This document shows positions 51,735-60,896 of a stretch of 64,000 bases of DNA, one piece after another (position 1 is the stretch's first letter; each line of letters opens with the position of its first letter). A program made the translations under genes and the position numbers. Below the pieces are notes generated by a model. The model saw only the letters and a list, made by a program, of their open reading frames with translations. It did no database searches and was not told where the DNA came from. The stretch lies in the NCBI GenBank assembly GCA_017428765.1, contig JAFRQF010000034.1:17913-81912 (forward strand). Direction: 5' to 3'. The DNA comes from Erysipelotrichaceae bacterium (lineage in GTDB: Bacteria > Bacillota_I > Bacilli_A > Erysipelotrichales > Erysipelotrichaceae).

Positions 51735-52421
51735 TTATTTTCTCTTCTTCAGCTCCTGAAGTGTCGTGTTATAGGCATCTTCTTCATACGGATATCCGAT
51801 CTTTTCATATCCGTCTTTCACAAGGAGTTTCACAATGGTCTCCATGAAAGAAGGATTTTTGACTAAGATCGGACCGATGATATGCGTACCGAAAAGATTA
51901 TGAAGTCTGTAACCTTCATAGCTGTTGTCTTCCAGTGTCGTATAGCGGAAGGAATAATCAAAGAGCTTTTCCTTTTCTCCGCCATGGATCAGAGTCGATT
52001 TATTGATGAAACCGACGACTTCGCCGATCTCTTCATTGACGGCGATAACATCGCCCGTATAACGCTTCTGCGTCGTTTCGACAGTAAAGTCGATGAAATC
52101 GAGTGCTTTATGATCGTCGATCTTCTTCCCGCAGAGCTCCATCGCATTGCCGGTAAACAGGATGACTTTTCCTTCATCGACGGCTTTCTTCAGATGATGG
52201 CGGTACTTCATCAAGTCGTTCAAAGCGATGAGCTGGGCACTCTCCGTGCCGGAACCCATGTAGATCATATCGTAACGGGAAACATCGATACTTTCTTCGA
52301 TCTCTTTTCTTTCGATCGTCACATCGACTCCCTGATCTTCCAGATGTTTCTTCAGGACGGTTAGGTTGCCATATTCGCCATACAGGTTCATCAGGTTCGG
52401 GTAAAGATGCAAGATCCTCAT
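51735..52421 (-). CDS. GatD-like subunit of lipid II isoglutaminyl synthase without catalytic Cys/His
   Basis: The 228-residue protein follows GatD over its length (LHLYPNLMNLYGEYGNL, YMGSGTESAQLIAL, FGTHIIGPILVKNPSF) and is encoded next to murT with a four-base overlap. In class I amidotransferases of this type the nucleophile is the Cys of a CGGYQ-like elbow and the His lies in a HGP motif. Here these positions read FTGNAMEL and IIGP, so both catalytic residues are missing. Glutamine hydrolysis should not occur; the subunit may be structural or use another ammonia source. Confidence 0.85.
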   Translation of the reverse strand: MRILHLYPNLMNLYGEYGNLTVLKKHLEDQGVDVTIERKEIEESIDVSRYDMIYMGSGTESAQLIALNDLMKYRHHLKKAVDEGKVILFTGNAMELCGKKIDDHKALDFIDFTVETTQKRYTGDVIAVNEEIGEVVGFINKSTLIHGGEKEKLFDYSFRYTTLEDNSYEGYRLHNLFGTHIIGPILVKNPSFMETIVKLLVKDGYEKIGYPYEEDAYNTTLQELKKRK

Positions 52422-53743
52422 AATGTAACGACCTCCTTGAGAAGCTTTCCTTCATCCGAGAAACAGGTAAGAGCGAAAAGCTCCCCTTCCGTGTGGTCCC
52501 TAAGATAATTCACTGCCTCAGCAGTCTGTTTGAATAATACGACCTTGTCCATATCGATACCGGCATATTCCAGGCGGATTGCCACATCGGAGATGTATTT
52601 GCCGGCGACCACGATCTTTGCGACGCTGTCCTTTGCCAGCATCTCAAAACGGATGTCCCAGAGCCAGGAAGTATCGGATGTGAAATATTTCCGGGAAATA
52701 TCATCGATGATCAGCAGCAATGTGATCTTCTCTTTGCCGGTGACATATTCGATATTGCGGTCATAGGAGATGGTGTTCTCATGCTTGGATATGAGAAGCG
52801 TGCCTTCCGTTTCGCCGATCTTGAAGCGTTTGATGCGTCCGTTGGCGATCAGATAATCGTTTAAAGTAGAGATGATCGTCTTTTCATCGATGCCCAGCAG
52901 AGAACCGATCGAATAGGCGGCCAGGACATTGTATGCGTTGAATATCGTATGCAATGCCAGATCGATGGAAGTGGAATCGTTGATCGTGATCCTTCCATTT
53001 TCCAGGTCGAGATCGGTGATCTTATAATCCGGATCGGCTCTCTTAAAGCCGCAGCTCTTGCATTCATAATTCCCGACATGGGCAAACTGACGGTATTCGT
53101 AGACCATCTTCTTCTTGCATACCGGGCAGTAATAGCCGTCGTCATATACGCTCTTGCAGACTTCAGAGATATACGGGTTTTCTTCGACACCGAAGAATAC
53201 CACATCGTTGTCGAATCTCTTCGATAAGGAAGAGATCAGAGGATCATCGGCATTGAGTACCAGCGTGCATCCTTCATGGATCGACTTTGCGATATCGGAA
53301 AGCACATATTCGGGATGACCGTTCCTGGTCATCTGGTCACGGTAAAGGTTGTTGATGACATAGTATTTCGGCGTGATATAGGAAAAGATATACTTCGCAT
53401 ATCTTTCATCCGCTTCGATCAGAAGGACATCCTTGAGGAAATTGCCGGAATTGTCGCAATTGGAAAGGACAAGTGTGGTGACGCCTTCGATCTGGTTGGA
53501 GCCTTCGTAATTGTAAGCGAGGGTCATGCCGGCCTTTTCGATGATCGAATGGATCATTTCGACGGTCGACGTCTTGCCGTTGGAACCGGATACGGCGATG
53601 ATGTTTTCCGGTAAACGGATCCTTGACAGGATGTCCGGACAGATCTTTAAAGCGATCTGACCGGGAAAGGAAGAACCTCTGCCGAAATATTTGCAGATCT
53701 TCTTGGTGATTTTACATACGATGATCGCTAAAAACTTTCTCAT
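52418..53743 (-). CDS. murT: Lipid II isoglutaminyl synthase MurT subunit
   Basis: The 441-residue Mur-ligase-like protein has IIAVSGSNGKTSTVEMI (ATP site), LIEADERYA, FGRGSSFPGQIALKICP near the start, an inserted zinc ribbon (CPVCKKKM and CKSCGFKR) and the C-terminal DTSWLWDIRFE block of MurT. With GatD it amidates D-Glu of lipid II to D-isoglutamine. The ATG at 53743 follows a TATAAT by exactly six bases, so the start is placed there and the mRNA is probably leaderless. Confidence 0.93.
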   Translation of the reverse strand: MRKFLAIIVCKITKKICKYFGRGSSFPGQIALKICPDILSRIRLPENIIAVSGSNGKTSTVEMIHSIIEKAGMTLAYNYEGSNQIEGVTTLVLSNCDNSGNFLKDVLLIEADERYAKYIFSYITPKYYVINNLYRDQMTRNGHPEYVLSDIAKSIHEGCTLVLNADDPLISSLSKRFDNDVVFFGVEENPYISEVCKSVYDDGYYCPVCKKKMVYEYRQFAHVGNYECKSCGFKRADPDYKITDLDLENGRITINDSTSIDLALHTIFNAYNVLAAYSIGSLLGIDEKTIISTLNDYLIANGRIKRFKIGETEGTLLISKHENTISYDRNIEYVTGKEKITLLLIIDDISRKYFTSDTSWLWDIRFEMLAKDSVAKIVVAGKYISDVAIRLEYAGIDMDKVVLFKQTAEAVNYLRDHTEGELFALTCFSDEGKLLKEVVTL

Positions 53744-53762
53744 AACATTATTATAGCCAAAA

Positions 53763-53787
53763 GAAAAAGAGTGAATCACTCTTTTTC
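53763..53787 (-). terminator. Terminator of metG
   Basis: GAAAAAGAGTGA and TCACTCTTTTTC form a near-perfect stem that continues into TTTT on the minus strand; the metG stop is at its edge. Confidence 0.8.
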
Positions 53788-55712
53788 TAACATACGATCG
53801 AACCGACTTCCATGTCGGAGGAAAGCAGTTCAAGCACTTCCTTGCCGTCCTTGTTTTTCACTGCCGACAGTAACATGCCGTTGGACTCGAGACCTCTGAT
53901 CTTGCGCGGTTTGAGATTCATGACGGCGATGACTTTTCTGCCGATCAGTTCTTCCGGTTTATAATAAGCCGCAACACCGGAAAGGATCTGACGGGTCTCA
54001 TAGCCGAAGTCGACTTCAAAGACCAGGATCTTATCGGCATTCGGATGTTTCTCACAGGACTTGACCTGACCGACGACCATCTCGACTTTTTCGAAATCTG
54101 CGAATTCGATGTTTTCCTTATGCTCGACTTTTTCTTCCGGCTTGCCAAGGAAGGCATGGACTTCATCCATCGTCTTGACCGGATCCAGTCTTCCGAACAG
54201 CACTTCCGGCTTTTCGGTGACCTTGTTACATTCATAAGCGCCGAAACTGCTTAAAGAATCAAAGTCTGTCTGTTTCGTATTGATCTGTTCATAGACCTTC
54301 GCACTTGTTTCAGGCATGAACGGTTCCATCAGGACGGCACCGAAACGGATACCTTCCAGAAGGTTGTATAAAACGGTATTGAGTCTGGCCTTTTGTGCTT
54401 CATCTTTTGCCAGGACCCAAGGAGCCATCTCATCGATGTACTTGTTGCAGCGTCTGAAGATTTCCATGATCGCCTCGATCGAATCACCGACTCTCAACTG
54501 ATCCATCTTGCCGTCGACCGTCTTTACACTGTCGAGGATGAATTTCTTGAATTCATCATCCAGCGGTTCGTTCACAAATTCCTTATTCAGCTGACCGCCG
54601 AAGTACTTGTTGGTCATGGCGACGGTACGGTTGACCAGGTTGCCGTAGACATTGGCCAGATCAGAGTTGATCCTTTCGATGACCAGTTCCCAGGTGATCG
54701 TTCCGTCCTGGGCAAACGGCATCTCGTGTAAGACGTAGTAACGCACCGCATCGACACCGAAGAACTTCACCAGATCATCCGCATAGATGGCATTGCCTCT
54801 GGACTTGGAGATCTTGTCTTCCCCTACCAGCATCCACGGATGTCCGAAGACCTGCTTCGGAAGCGGTACGTTGAGTGCCAACAGCATGATCGGCCAGTAT
54901 AAGGTGTGGAAACGGATGATGTCCTTGCCGATCAGATGCAGGTCTGCCGGCCAGTATTTCTTGTAAAGCTCGCCATGATTGCCATCCACATCGTAGCCTA
55001 AACCGGTGATGTAGTTGGACAGCGCATCGATCCAGACGTATACGACGTGTTTCGGATCGAAATCGACCGGGATGCCCCACTTGAAGGAAGTACGGGAGAC
55101 GCACAGATCCTGAAGACCCGGCTTGAGGAAGTTGTTGATCATCTCGTTCTTTCTTGATTCCGGTTCGATGAAATCATTTTCTTCGATGTATTTCTCCAAA
55201 GCCTTCTGGTATTTGGAAAGCTTGAAGAAGTAGGATTCTTCCTTTTCCTTATGGACGTCTCTGCCGCAGTCCGGACATTTGCCGTCGACCAGCTGAGAAT
55301 CGGTCCAGAAAGACTCGCATGGCGTACAATACCAGCCTTCATATTCGCTCTTGTAGATGTCGCCCTGATCGTAGAGTTTCTTGAAGATCTTCTTGACCTG
55401 TCTTTCATGATCCTCATCTGTCGTACGGATGAAACGGTCATAGGAAGTGTTCATCAGATCCCAGATCCTCTTGATCTCACCGGCTTGTTTATCGACGAAT
55501 TCCTTCGGAGTGATGCCTTCCGCCTTTGCCTTTTCCTCGATCTTCTGGCCATGTTCGTCCGTTCCGGTCTGGAAATAGACATCATAGCCTGACATCCTCT
55601 TGTAACGGGCGATCGCATCCGCCATGATGATCTCATAGGTATTGCCGATGTGCGGCTTGCCGCTGGCATAGGCGATCGCAGTGGTGATGTAGTATTTTCC
55701 CTTGTTTTCCAT
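53787..55712 (-). CDS. metG: Methionyl-tRNA synthetase with C-terminal tRNA-binding domain
   Basis: The 641-residue enzyme has the HIGH-type motif ASGKPHIGNTYE, a zinc domain (CTPCESFW and CPDCGRD), the KMSKS-type motif DKISKSRGN and an anticodon-binding helical bundle. Residues 540-641 (EMVVGQVKSCEKHPNADKIL and LKPRKIRGLESNGML) are an EMAP/Trbp111-like domain that improves tRNA binding. GGGAGG lies four bases before the ATG. A T-box leader with a probable Met specifier sits upstream. Confidence 0.96.
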   Translation of the reverse strand: MENKGKYYITTAIAYASGKPHIGNTYEIIMADAIARYKRMSGYDVYFQTGTDEHGQKIEEKAKAEGITPKEFVDKQAGEIKRIWDLMNTSYDRFIRTTDEDHERQVKKIFKKLYDQGDIYKSEYEGWYCTPCESFWTDSQLVDGKCPDCGRDVHKEKEESYFFKLSKYQKALEKYIEENDFIEPESRKNEMINNFLKPGLQDLCVSRTSFKWGIPVDFDPKHVVYVWIDALSNYITGLGYDVDGNHGELYKKYWPADLHLIGKDIIRFHTLYWPIMLLALNVPLPKQVFGHPWMLVGEDKISKSRGNAIYADDLVKFFGVDAVRYYVLHEMPFAQDGTITWELVIERINSDLANVYGNLVNRTVAMTNKYFGGQLNKEFVNEPLDDEFKKFILDSVKTVDGKMDQLRVGDSIEAIMEIFRRCNKYIDEMAPWVLAKDEAQKARLNTVLYNLLEGIRFGAVLMEPFMPETSAKVYEQINTKQTDFDSLSSFGAYECNKVTEKPEVLFGRLDPVKTMDEVHAFLGKPEEKVEHKENIEFADFEKVEMVVGQVKSCEKHPNADKILVFEVDFGYETRQILSGVAAYYKPEELIGRKVIAVMNLKPRKIRGLESNGMLLSAVKNKDGKEVLELLSSDMEVGSIVC

Positions 55713-55727
55713 AATGCCTCCCTAAAA

Positions 55728-55926
55728 TAAAAAAGGTGATATAAAGGGCGCAAAGCGCGGTACCACCTTGATTTATCTCTTCATTTTCTTTAACGCAGAA
55801 CTACGTCCCGGCCTACCTATCGACAGGGATGTTCAGGATCCATCTTCGCCTTTTTCCCCTGCTGACTTTCACCAGACGTCAGCTCTCTGAAAGCTTCCAA
55901 AGACGATCTATCCATCAAAACAACTC
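55728..55926 (-). promoter_or_regulatory. T-box riboswitch, probably methionine-specific
   Basis: On the minus strand the exact 14-base T-box AAGGTGGTACCGCG (55756-55769) precedes a terminator hairpin (GGTG..CACC and CGC..GCG stems) ending in six T at about 55728. Upstream the stem I region has AGAGAGCTGAC-GTCTGGTGAAA-GTCAG (distal loop) and the lower strands GATC/GATC with GAAGATGGATCC, placing ATG (55843-55841) in the specifier position. An uncharged tRNA-Met would stabilise the antiterminator and turn on metG. A TAGAAT box at about 55928-55933 may start the leader. Confidence 0.88.
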
Positions 55927-55951
55927 TATTCTAACATAATGCGAAAGGAAA

Positions 55952-57127
55952 TCATATTCCTTTCTTTACGCGGCTCAGAATAACATTGGCCGTGATGTTG
56001 CCTGTGACATTGAGCGTCGTATACAGCATATCCAGGATCTTGTAGATGCCCGAATAAAATCCGATGAAATCAAGCGGAATGCCAAGAAGGGAAAGATAGG
56101 TCGCTCCGATCACCACGCCGCCGTTGGGGATGCCAGGTGCCGACATGTTTATCAGCAAGGCAAAGACACACATCAATACATAAGTGCCGGCTGAGATCTC
56201 AACGCCATACATCTTTGAACAGAACAGTCCCAGCAAGGCGAAAGAGACGGCTCCGCCGCACATGTGGATCGTGCATCCTAAAGGCGAAACGATATCGACG
56301 ATCCTTTTGGAGACACCGAATTCTTCGACACACACCTTCATCGTCGTAGGCAGGGTCGCTGCCGAGGAACAGGTCGTCAATGAGACGAGCCAGACTTTAT
56401 AGACTTTCTTAAGATATTCGATCGGCGGGATCTTCGCGATCAGCCATACCGGCAGCATCATGACGAAGATGATCGTAAGGATACCGCACAGATATGCCGC
56501 AGCGATGTACTTAAGTCCCACGCCGATGATCACGACACCGTAATTGGCGATCGTATTGCCGATCAGAGAAAAGACGGCAAGCGGTGTCAGATACATGACA
56601 TATTCCAGGATCTTGAAGAAGATGTCCCGCAGGATCTCGATGCCTTCGATGAGCTTTTCGCCCTTTTCCACTTTGCCGGCACAGATGCCCAGCATATAAG
56701 CGAACAGGATGATCGCAAACAGCTTCGTCTCCGCAAAGATGGAGACCAGGTTATTGGGAAACAGATTGACGATGATCTCCTGTACAGACAAAGACTGCAC
56801 ATTGCCGTTCCAGTCCTGCGCCGGGAAAGAGAAACCCTTCGCCGGATCAAGAAGCGTTACGGCAAGCGAAGTCAGAAGGAACGTGGCGACAAACATCGCC
56901 ATATAGGTGATGACTGCTGTCTGCAGAGTATCATCTTTCTTCTTCGAGGAATGGAAGATCGTCGGAACGATGGAAGAAAAGACGATCGGCGCGATCAGGA
57001 ATTTCAGCAGATTGATGTAGATCGAACCGATGAAAGAAAGCGAAGTGACCAGAGGCTTTACAAAAAGCCCTGAGAGGATCCCCAGGGCAAGGAAGACCAG
57101 TGTAAGCAGACTGATATTTCTTTTCAT
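55952..57127 (-). CDS. Dicarboxylate/amino acid:cation symporter (DAACS family)
   Basis: The 391-residue protein has the eight-segment GltP fold with FLIAPIVFSSIVPTIF, the serine-rich hairpin VSLTTCSSAATLPTTMK, the TM7 region GCTIHMCGGAVSFAL and PGIPNGGVVIGATYL. The TTCSSAATLP loop departs from the usual SSSAATLP by a Cys. Substrates are glutamate, aspartate, serine or C4 acids. It begins two bases after the prfB stop, so transcription probably continues from secA-prfB. Confidence 0.9.
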   Translation of the reverse strand: MKRNISLLTLVFLALGILSGLFVKPLVTSLSFIGSIYINLLKFLIAPIVFSSIVPTIFHSSKKKDDTLQTAVITYMAMFVATFLLTSLAVTLLDPAKGFSFPAQDWNGNVQSLSVQEIIVNLFPNNLVSIFAETKLFAIILFAYMLGICAGKVEKGEKLIEGIEILRDIFFKILEYVMYLTPLAVFSLIGNTIANYGVVIIGVGLKYIAAAYLCGILTIIFVMMLPVWLIAKIPPIEYLKKVYKVWLVSLTTCSSAATLPTTMKVCVEEFGVSKRIVDIVSPLGCTIHMCGGAVSFALLGLFCSKMYGVEISAGTYVLMCVFALLINMSAPGIPNGGVVIGATYLSLLGIPLDFIGFYSGIYKILDMLYTTLNVTGNITANVILSRVKKGI

Positions 57128-57128
57128 A

Positions 57129-58226
57129 CTAGATCTGTGATTTCAGATAAGCGAACAGGAAATCATTGATCTCACCGTTCATGACCTTATCGACATTTCC
57201 TTCTTCGTAATTGGTACGATGGTCCTTGACCAACGTATACGGACAGAAGATATAAGAGCGGATCTGTGAACCCCACTCGATCTTGCGCTGTTCGCCTTTC
57301 AAAGCCCGCTTTTCATTTTCTCTGTCTTCGATCGCTTTCTGATAGAGCTTCGCCTTTAAAATGGCGAGACACTTTTCCCTGTTGAGGATCTGTGAACGTT
57401 CGGATTGCGAGAACGCCATGAGCCCGGTCGGGATGTGTTTCATTCGTACGGCCGAGTCGGTCTTGTTGATATGCTGGCCGCCCGCACCGGAAGAGCGCAT
57501 CGTATCGACTTCCAGATCTTCATCGCGGATCTCGATCTCGATCTCGTTGTTGAATTCCGGCAGGACTTCGACCGAGGCAAAGGATGTGTGCCTGCGGCTC
57601 GATGCATCGAACGGTGAGATACGTACCAGTCTGTGCACACCGCTTTCTCCCTTGAGATAGCCATAGGCCATATCGCCCTTGATGGCGACAAGACAGGACT
57701 TGATGCCGGCTTCGTCCGCTTCTTCATACGAGATCACCTCAAAACCATAGCCGTTGTTCTGGGCATAGCGCTGATACATGCGGAACAGCATCTCCGCCCA
57801 GTCCTGTGACTCGGTGCCGCCGGCTCCCGGATGGATCTCCAGCAGGGCGTTGGAGTGATCGTAGTCGTTGGAAAGAAGGACCTTGATCTCAAACTCTTCG
57901 AAGTTCTTGTTGATCTCTTCGTATTCCTCTTCCAGCAATTCAAAAAGCTCCGCATCGTAGTTCCTGTTGAGCTCATCGAGCTCGCCCAGTATGCCTTCGA
58001 TGCCTGCTTTGTTGCTATAATATCTGGACTTGAGATCTTTCAGTTTGTTGGTCTCCTTGATGATCGCCTGGGCCTTCTTCTGGTCCGACCAGAAGTTGTC
58101 CGCATTCTGCTTCTCCTCAAGTTCCTCGATCTGTTTCGAGATCCCTTCCAGATCCAGTGATTCGCCCAGATCCTTCAGCTTCTTCAGCGAAGTATTCAGG
58201 CTTTGTCTCATTTCATACAGTTCCAA
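57129..58226 (-). CDS. prfB: Peptide chain release factor 2, without programmed frameshift
   Basis: The 365-residue factor has the HPGAGGTESQDWAEML block, the UGA/UAA recognition tripeptide in VRISPFDASSRRHTSF (SPF) and the GGQ motif in SSGAGGQHINKTDSAVR. The region of codons 20-30, where most RF2 genes have CTTTGAC and a +1 frameshift, reads through in one frame (DLGESLDLEG). A TTG start at 58226 lies two bases after the secA stop with AAGGAAAAG upstream. RF2 use fits the many UGA stops here. Confidence 0.95.
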   Translation of the reverse strand: MELYEMRQSLNTSLKKLKDLGESLDLEGISKQIEELEEKQNADNFWSDQKKAQAIIKETNKLKDLKSRYYSNKAGIEGILGELDELNRNYDAELFELLEEEYEEINKNFEEFEIKVLLSNDYDHSNALLEIHPGAGGTESQDWAEMLFRMYQRYAQNNGYGFEVISYEEADEAGIKSCLVAIKGDMAYGYLKGESGVHRLVRISPFDASSRRHTSFASVEVLPEFNNEIEIEIRDEDLEVDTMRSSGAGGQHINKTDSAVRMKHIPTGLMAFSQSERSQILNREKCLAILKAKLYQKAIEDRENEKRALKGEQRKIEWGSQIRSYIFCPYTLVKDHRTNYEEGNVDKVMNGEINDFLFAYLKSQI

Positions 58227-58228
58227 AT

Positions 58229-60565
58229 CTACTTTTCCTTTATGACGATCTTCAGATTGTTACAGAAAGTAACGACATCCGAAGAGATCGTATTCATCAT
58301 GTTTTCAAATAATTCGTAGCCCTCTTCGACATATGCCTGCAAAGGGTTGTTCTGCGCATAGGAACGAAGATGGATGCCCTCTCTGAGTTTGGACATGACA
58401 TCGATCTGATTCTGCCATGCGCGGTCCATCAGACGAAGGACCATCGTTCTTTCCACCGGCATGATCTGATTCTTTACCGGCTTGATCTTTGCCTCATAAG
58501 CGTTGAATGAGGCATCCTTACATTTAACGATGGCATCTTCTTTGTTTAGACCTTCGATATCGGAAAGCGCGAAAGAAGCTACGCCCATGTTGTTGAGACG
58601 GGTGACGATCGAGCCGTAGTCGATGACCTCCTTCTTGCCGTCGATCGAAATGTTGGAGCTTACGATATTTTCGCAGACTCTTTCAAACATGTTTTCGATG
58701 ACGGAATGGATGTCTTCGTTCTCCAGAATATAGTTTCTTTGGGCATACATCGTCTCACGCTGCTGGCGCATGACATCATCGTAGTCCAATAATGCCTTAC
58801 GGATATCGAAGTTGAGACCTTCGACTCTCTTCTGTGCGGAAGAGATCGCTTTGGAGACCGTCTTGTTTTCGATCGGGATATCGCCCATCTGCTGGAAGAG
58901 ACCGGAGATACGGTCGGAGCCGAATCTTACCATCAGGTCATCTTCAAGAGATACATAGAAACGTGAATAGCCCGGATCGCCCTGTCTTCCCGAACGTCCG
59001 CGCAGCTGGTTATCGATACGTCTGGATTCATGACGTTCCGAACCCAGGACCACCAGACCTCCCAGTTCCCTGGAACGATCCGTCAGCTTGATGTCGGTAC
59101 CACGGCCTGCCATGTTGGTGGCGATGGTGACGGAACCTTCTCTGCCGGCTTTGGCGATGATCTCGGCTTCTCTGGCATGGTTCTTGGCATTGAGGACCTC
59201 ATGACGGATCCTGGCCTGCTTGAACATGCGGGAGATCAGTTCGGAAGTTTCGACGGAGATCGTGCCGACCAAGACCGGCTGGCCTTTCGCGTAGAGCTCC
59301 CTGACTTCTTCAAGAAGGGCGTTGTATTTTGCCTTCTTGGTTCCGAACACCAGATCCGGATAATCGATCCTGGCGACCGGACGGTTGGTCGGGATCTCGA
59401 CGACACGCATATTGTAGATCGAAAGGAATTCTTCCTCTTCGGTCTTTGCCGTACCGGTCATACCGGCCAGCTTGTTGTAAAGACGGAAGAAGTTCTGATA
59501 GGTGATGGTCGCCCAGGTCGTCGTTTCCTGTTTGATCGGTACACCTTCCTTGGCCTGAATGGCCTGATGCAGACCATCCGAGTATTCTCTGCCCGGCATC
59601 TTTCTGCCGGTATTCTGGTCAACGATGATGACTTCGTTGTCTTCCACGACATACTCGACATCTCTGGTCATGATGTAGTTGGCCTTGAGAGCCTGTGCGA
59701 TGTAGTGGACCAGCGAGGTGTTGTCGATGTCATAGAGGTTTTCGACGCCGAAGGCCTTTTCTCCTTTATGGACGCCCTCTTCCGTCAGCTGGACATTGCG
59801 GTCCTTGACATCGATGACATAGTCTTCCTCTTTCTTGAGTCTCTTTACGAAACGGTCGGCATTGATATACAGGTTGGCTGTCTTCTTTTCGCCGCCGGAA
59901 ATGATCAAAGGCGTTCTGGATTCATCGATCAGGATCGAGTCGACCTCATCGACCAGCGCATAGTTCAGTTCTCTTAAGACTCTGTCTTCCACTCTGGTGA
60001 CCATATTGTCACGCAGGTAGTCGAAACCGACCTCCGAGTTGGTGGTGTATGTGATATCGCACTCATAGGCAGCCCTCTTCTGAGCCGGGGTAAGAGCACG
60101 CAGGTTAAGGCCGACCGTGAGACCTAAGAAGCGGTGGATCTGTCCCATCCATTCGCTGTCACGTTCCGCCAGATATTCGTTGACGGTGACCACATGAACG
60201 CCCTTGCCTTCCAAGGCATTGAGATAGACGGCCATGACGGATGTCAGGGTCTTTCCTTCACCGGTCTTCATTTCGGCGATGTCGCCTCTGTGAAGCACAT
60301 AGGCACCTTCCAGCTGGCAGAAGAACGGGAACTCCCCGATCACACGTTTCGCCGCTTCTCTGGCGACCGCAAAAGCTTCCGCCTGAATATCGTCCAGGGT
60401 CTCACCTTTGGCAAGTCTTTCCTTGAATTCCACGGTCTTGTGTTTGAGCTCTTCATCGCTCAGAGCAGCCATCTCGTCTTTCAGTTTTTCAACCGGGATG
60501 ACGCCCTTTTCGACCTCATCAAGGATCCTTTTATCACTATTGAATAATCTGTCAAATAAACCCAT
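58229..60565 (-). CDS. secA: Preprotein translocase ATPase SecA
   Basis: The 778-residue motor has AEMKTGEGKTLTSVMAVYLN (Walker A), DEVDSILIDESRTPLIISGG (Walker B), ATNMAGRGTDIKL and GRSGRQGDPG. It ends soon after the helical wing/scaffold domain (CNNLKIVIKEK), with no C-terminal zinc-binding SecB tail, as expected for a Firmicute. GGAGA about eight bases upstream supports the ATG. Confidence 0.97.
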   Translation of the reverse strand: MGLFDRLFNSDKRILDEVEKGVIPVEKLKDEMAALSDEELKHKTVEFKERLAKGETLDDIQAEAFAVAREAAKRVIGEFPFFCQLEGAYVLHRGDIAEMKTGEGKTLTSVMAVYLNALEGKGVHVVTVNEYLAERDSEWMGQIHRFLGLTVGLNLRALTPAQKRAAYECDITYTTNSEVGFDYLRDNMVTRVEDRVLRELNYALVDEVDSILIDESRTPLIISGGEKKTANLYINADRFVKRLKKEEDYVIDVKDRNVQLTEEGVHKGEKAFGVENLYDIDNTSLVHYIAQALKANYIMTRDVEYVVEDNEVIIVDQNTGRKMPGREYSDGLHQAIQAKEGVPIKQETTTWATITYQNFFRLYNKLAGMTGTAKTEEEEFLSIYNMRVVEIPTNRPVARIDYPDLVFGTKKAKYNALLEEVRELYAKGQPVLVGTISVETSELISRMFKQARIRHEVLNAKNHAREAEIIAKAGREGSVTIATNMAGRGTDIKLTDRSRELGGLVVLGSERHESRRIDNQLRGRSGRQGDPGYSRFYVSLEDDLMVRFGSDRISGLFQQMGDIPIENKTVSKAISSAQKRVEGLNFDIRKALLDYDDVMRQQRETMYAQRNYILENEDIHSVIENMFERVCENIVSSNISIDGKKEVIDYGSIVTRLNNMGVASFALSDIEGLNKEDAIVKCKDASFNAYEAKIKPVKNQIMPVERTMVLRLMDRAWQNQIDVMSKLREGIHLRSYAQNNPLQAYVEEGYELFENMMNTISSDVVTFCNNLKIVIKEK

Positions 60566-60605
60566 TATCTTTTCTCCAATACCATACTATTATAATACAA
60601 CGTAA

Positions 60606-60631
60606 CAAAAAAAGCTGACCGCCGGCCAACT
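60606..60631 (-). terminator. Terminator of the cold-shock gene
   Basis: On the minus strand AGTTGGCC-GGC-GGTCAGCT (two G-T pairs) is followed by seven T. Confidence 0.8.
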
Positions 60632-60648
60632 TCTTTTGTGTTTCTCGA

Positions 60649-60852
60649 TTATTCTTGAATCTCTTTTATATTATGAGCTTGAAGACCTCGATCACCTTCA
60701 ACTAGTTCAAATTCAACTGGTGCACCCTCATTGATGGTCTTGTAACCGTCCATGATTAATTGAGAATAATGGAAAAAGACATCACGACCATCATCTGCTG
60801 TAATGAAGCCAAATCCCTTAACCTTGTTGAATCTTTTTACCTTGCCTAACAT
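60649..60852 (-). CDS. Cold-shock domain protein
   Basis: The 67-residue CSD protein has RNP1-like KGFGFITADDG and RNP2-like VFFHYSQL. Its length matches CspA-type RNA chaperones. AAGGAG and AAGGAA precede the ATG. It has its own terminator before secA. Confidence 0.95.
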   Translation of the reverse strand: MLGKVKRFNKVKGFGFITADDGRDVFFHYSQLIMDGYKTINEGAPVEFELVEGDRGLQAHNIKEIQE

Positions 60853-60896
60853 TTCCTTATTCTCCTTTTATGACTATTATTCTACCATACTTTATT

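Noticed and set aside
53747..53833. Upstream in-frame extension of MurT
   Set aside because: It runs through the -10 box and the metG terminator; MRKFLAIIV at 53743 matches the family start.
59030..59977. Long open frame (315 codons) on the plus strand
   Set aside because: It lies antisense to secA and has no ribosome site or family similarity; strong codon bias in the real gene leaves the opposite frame open.
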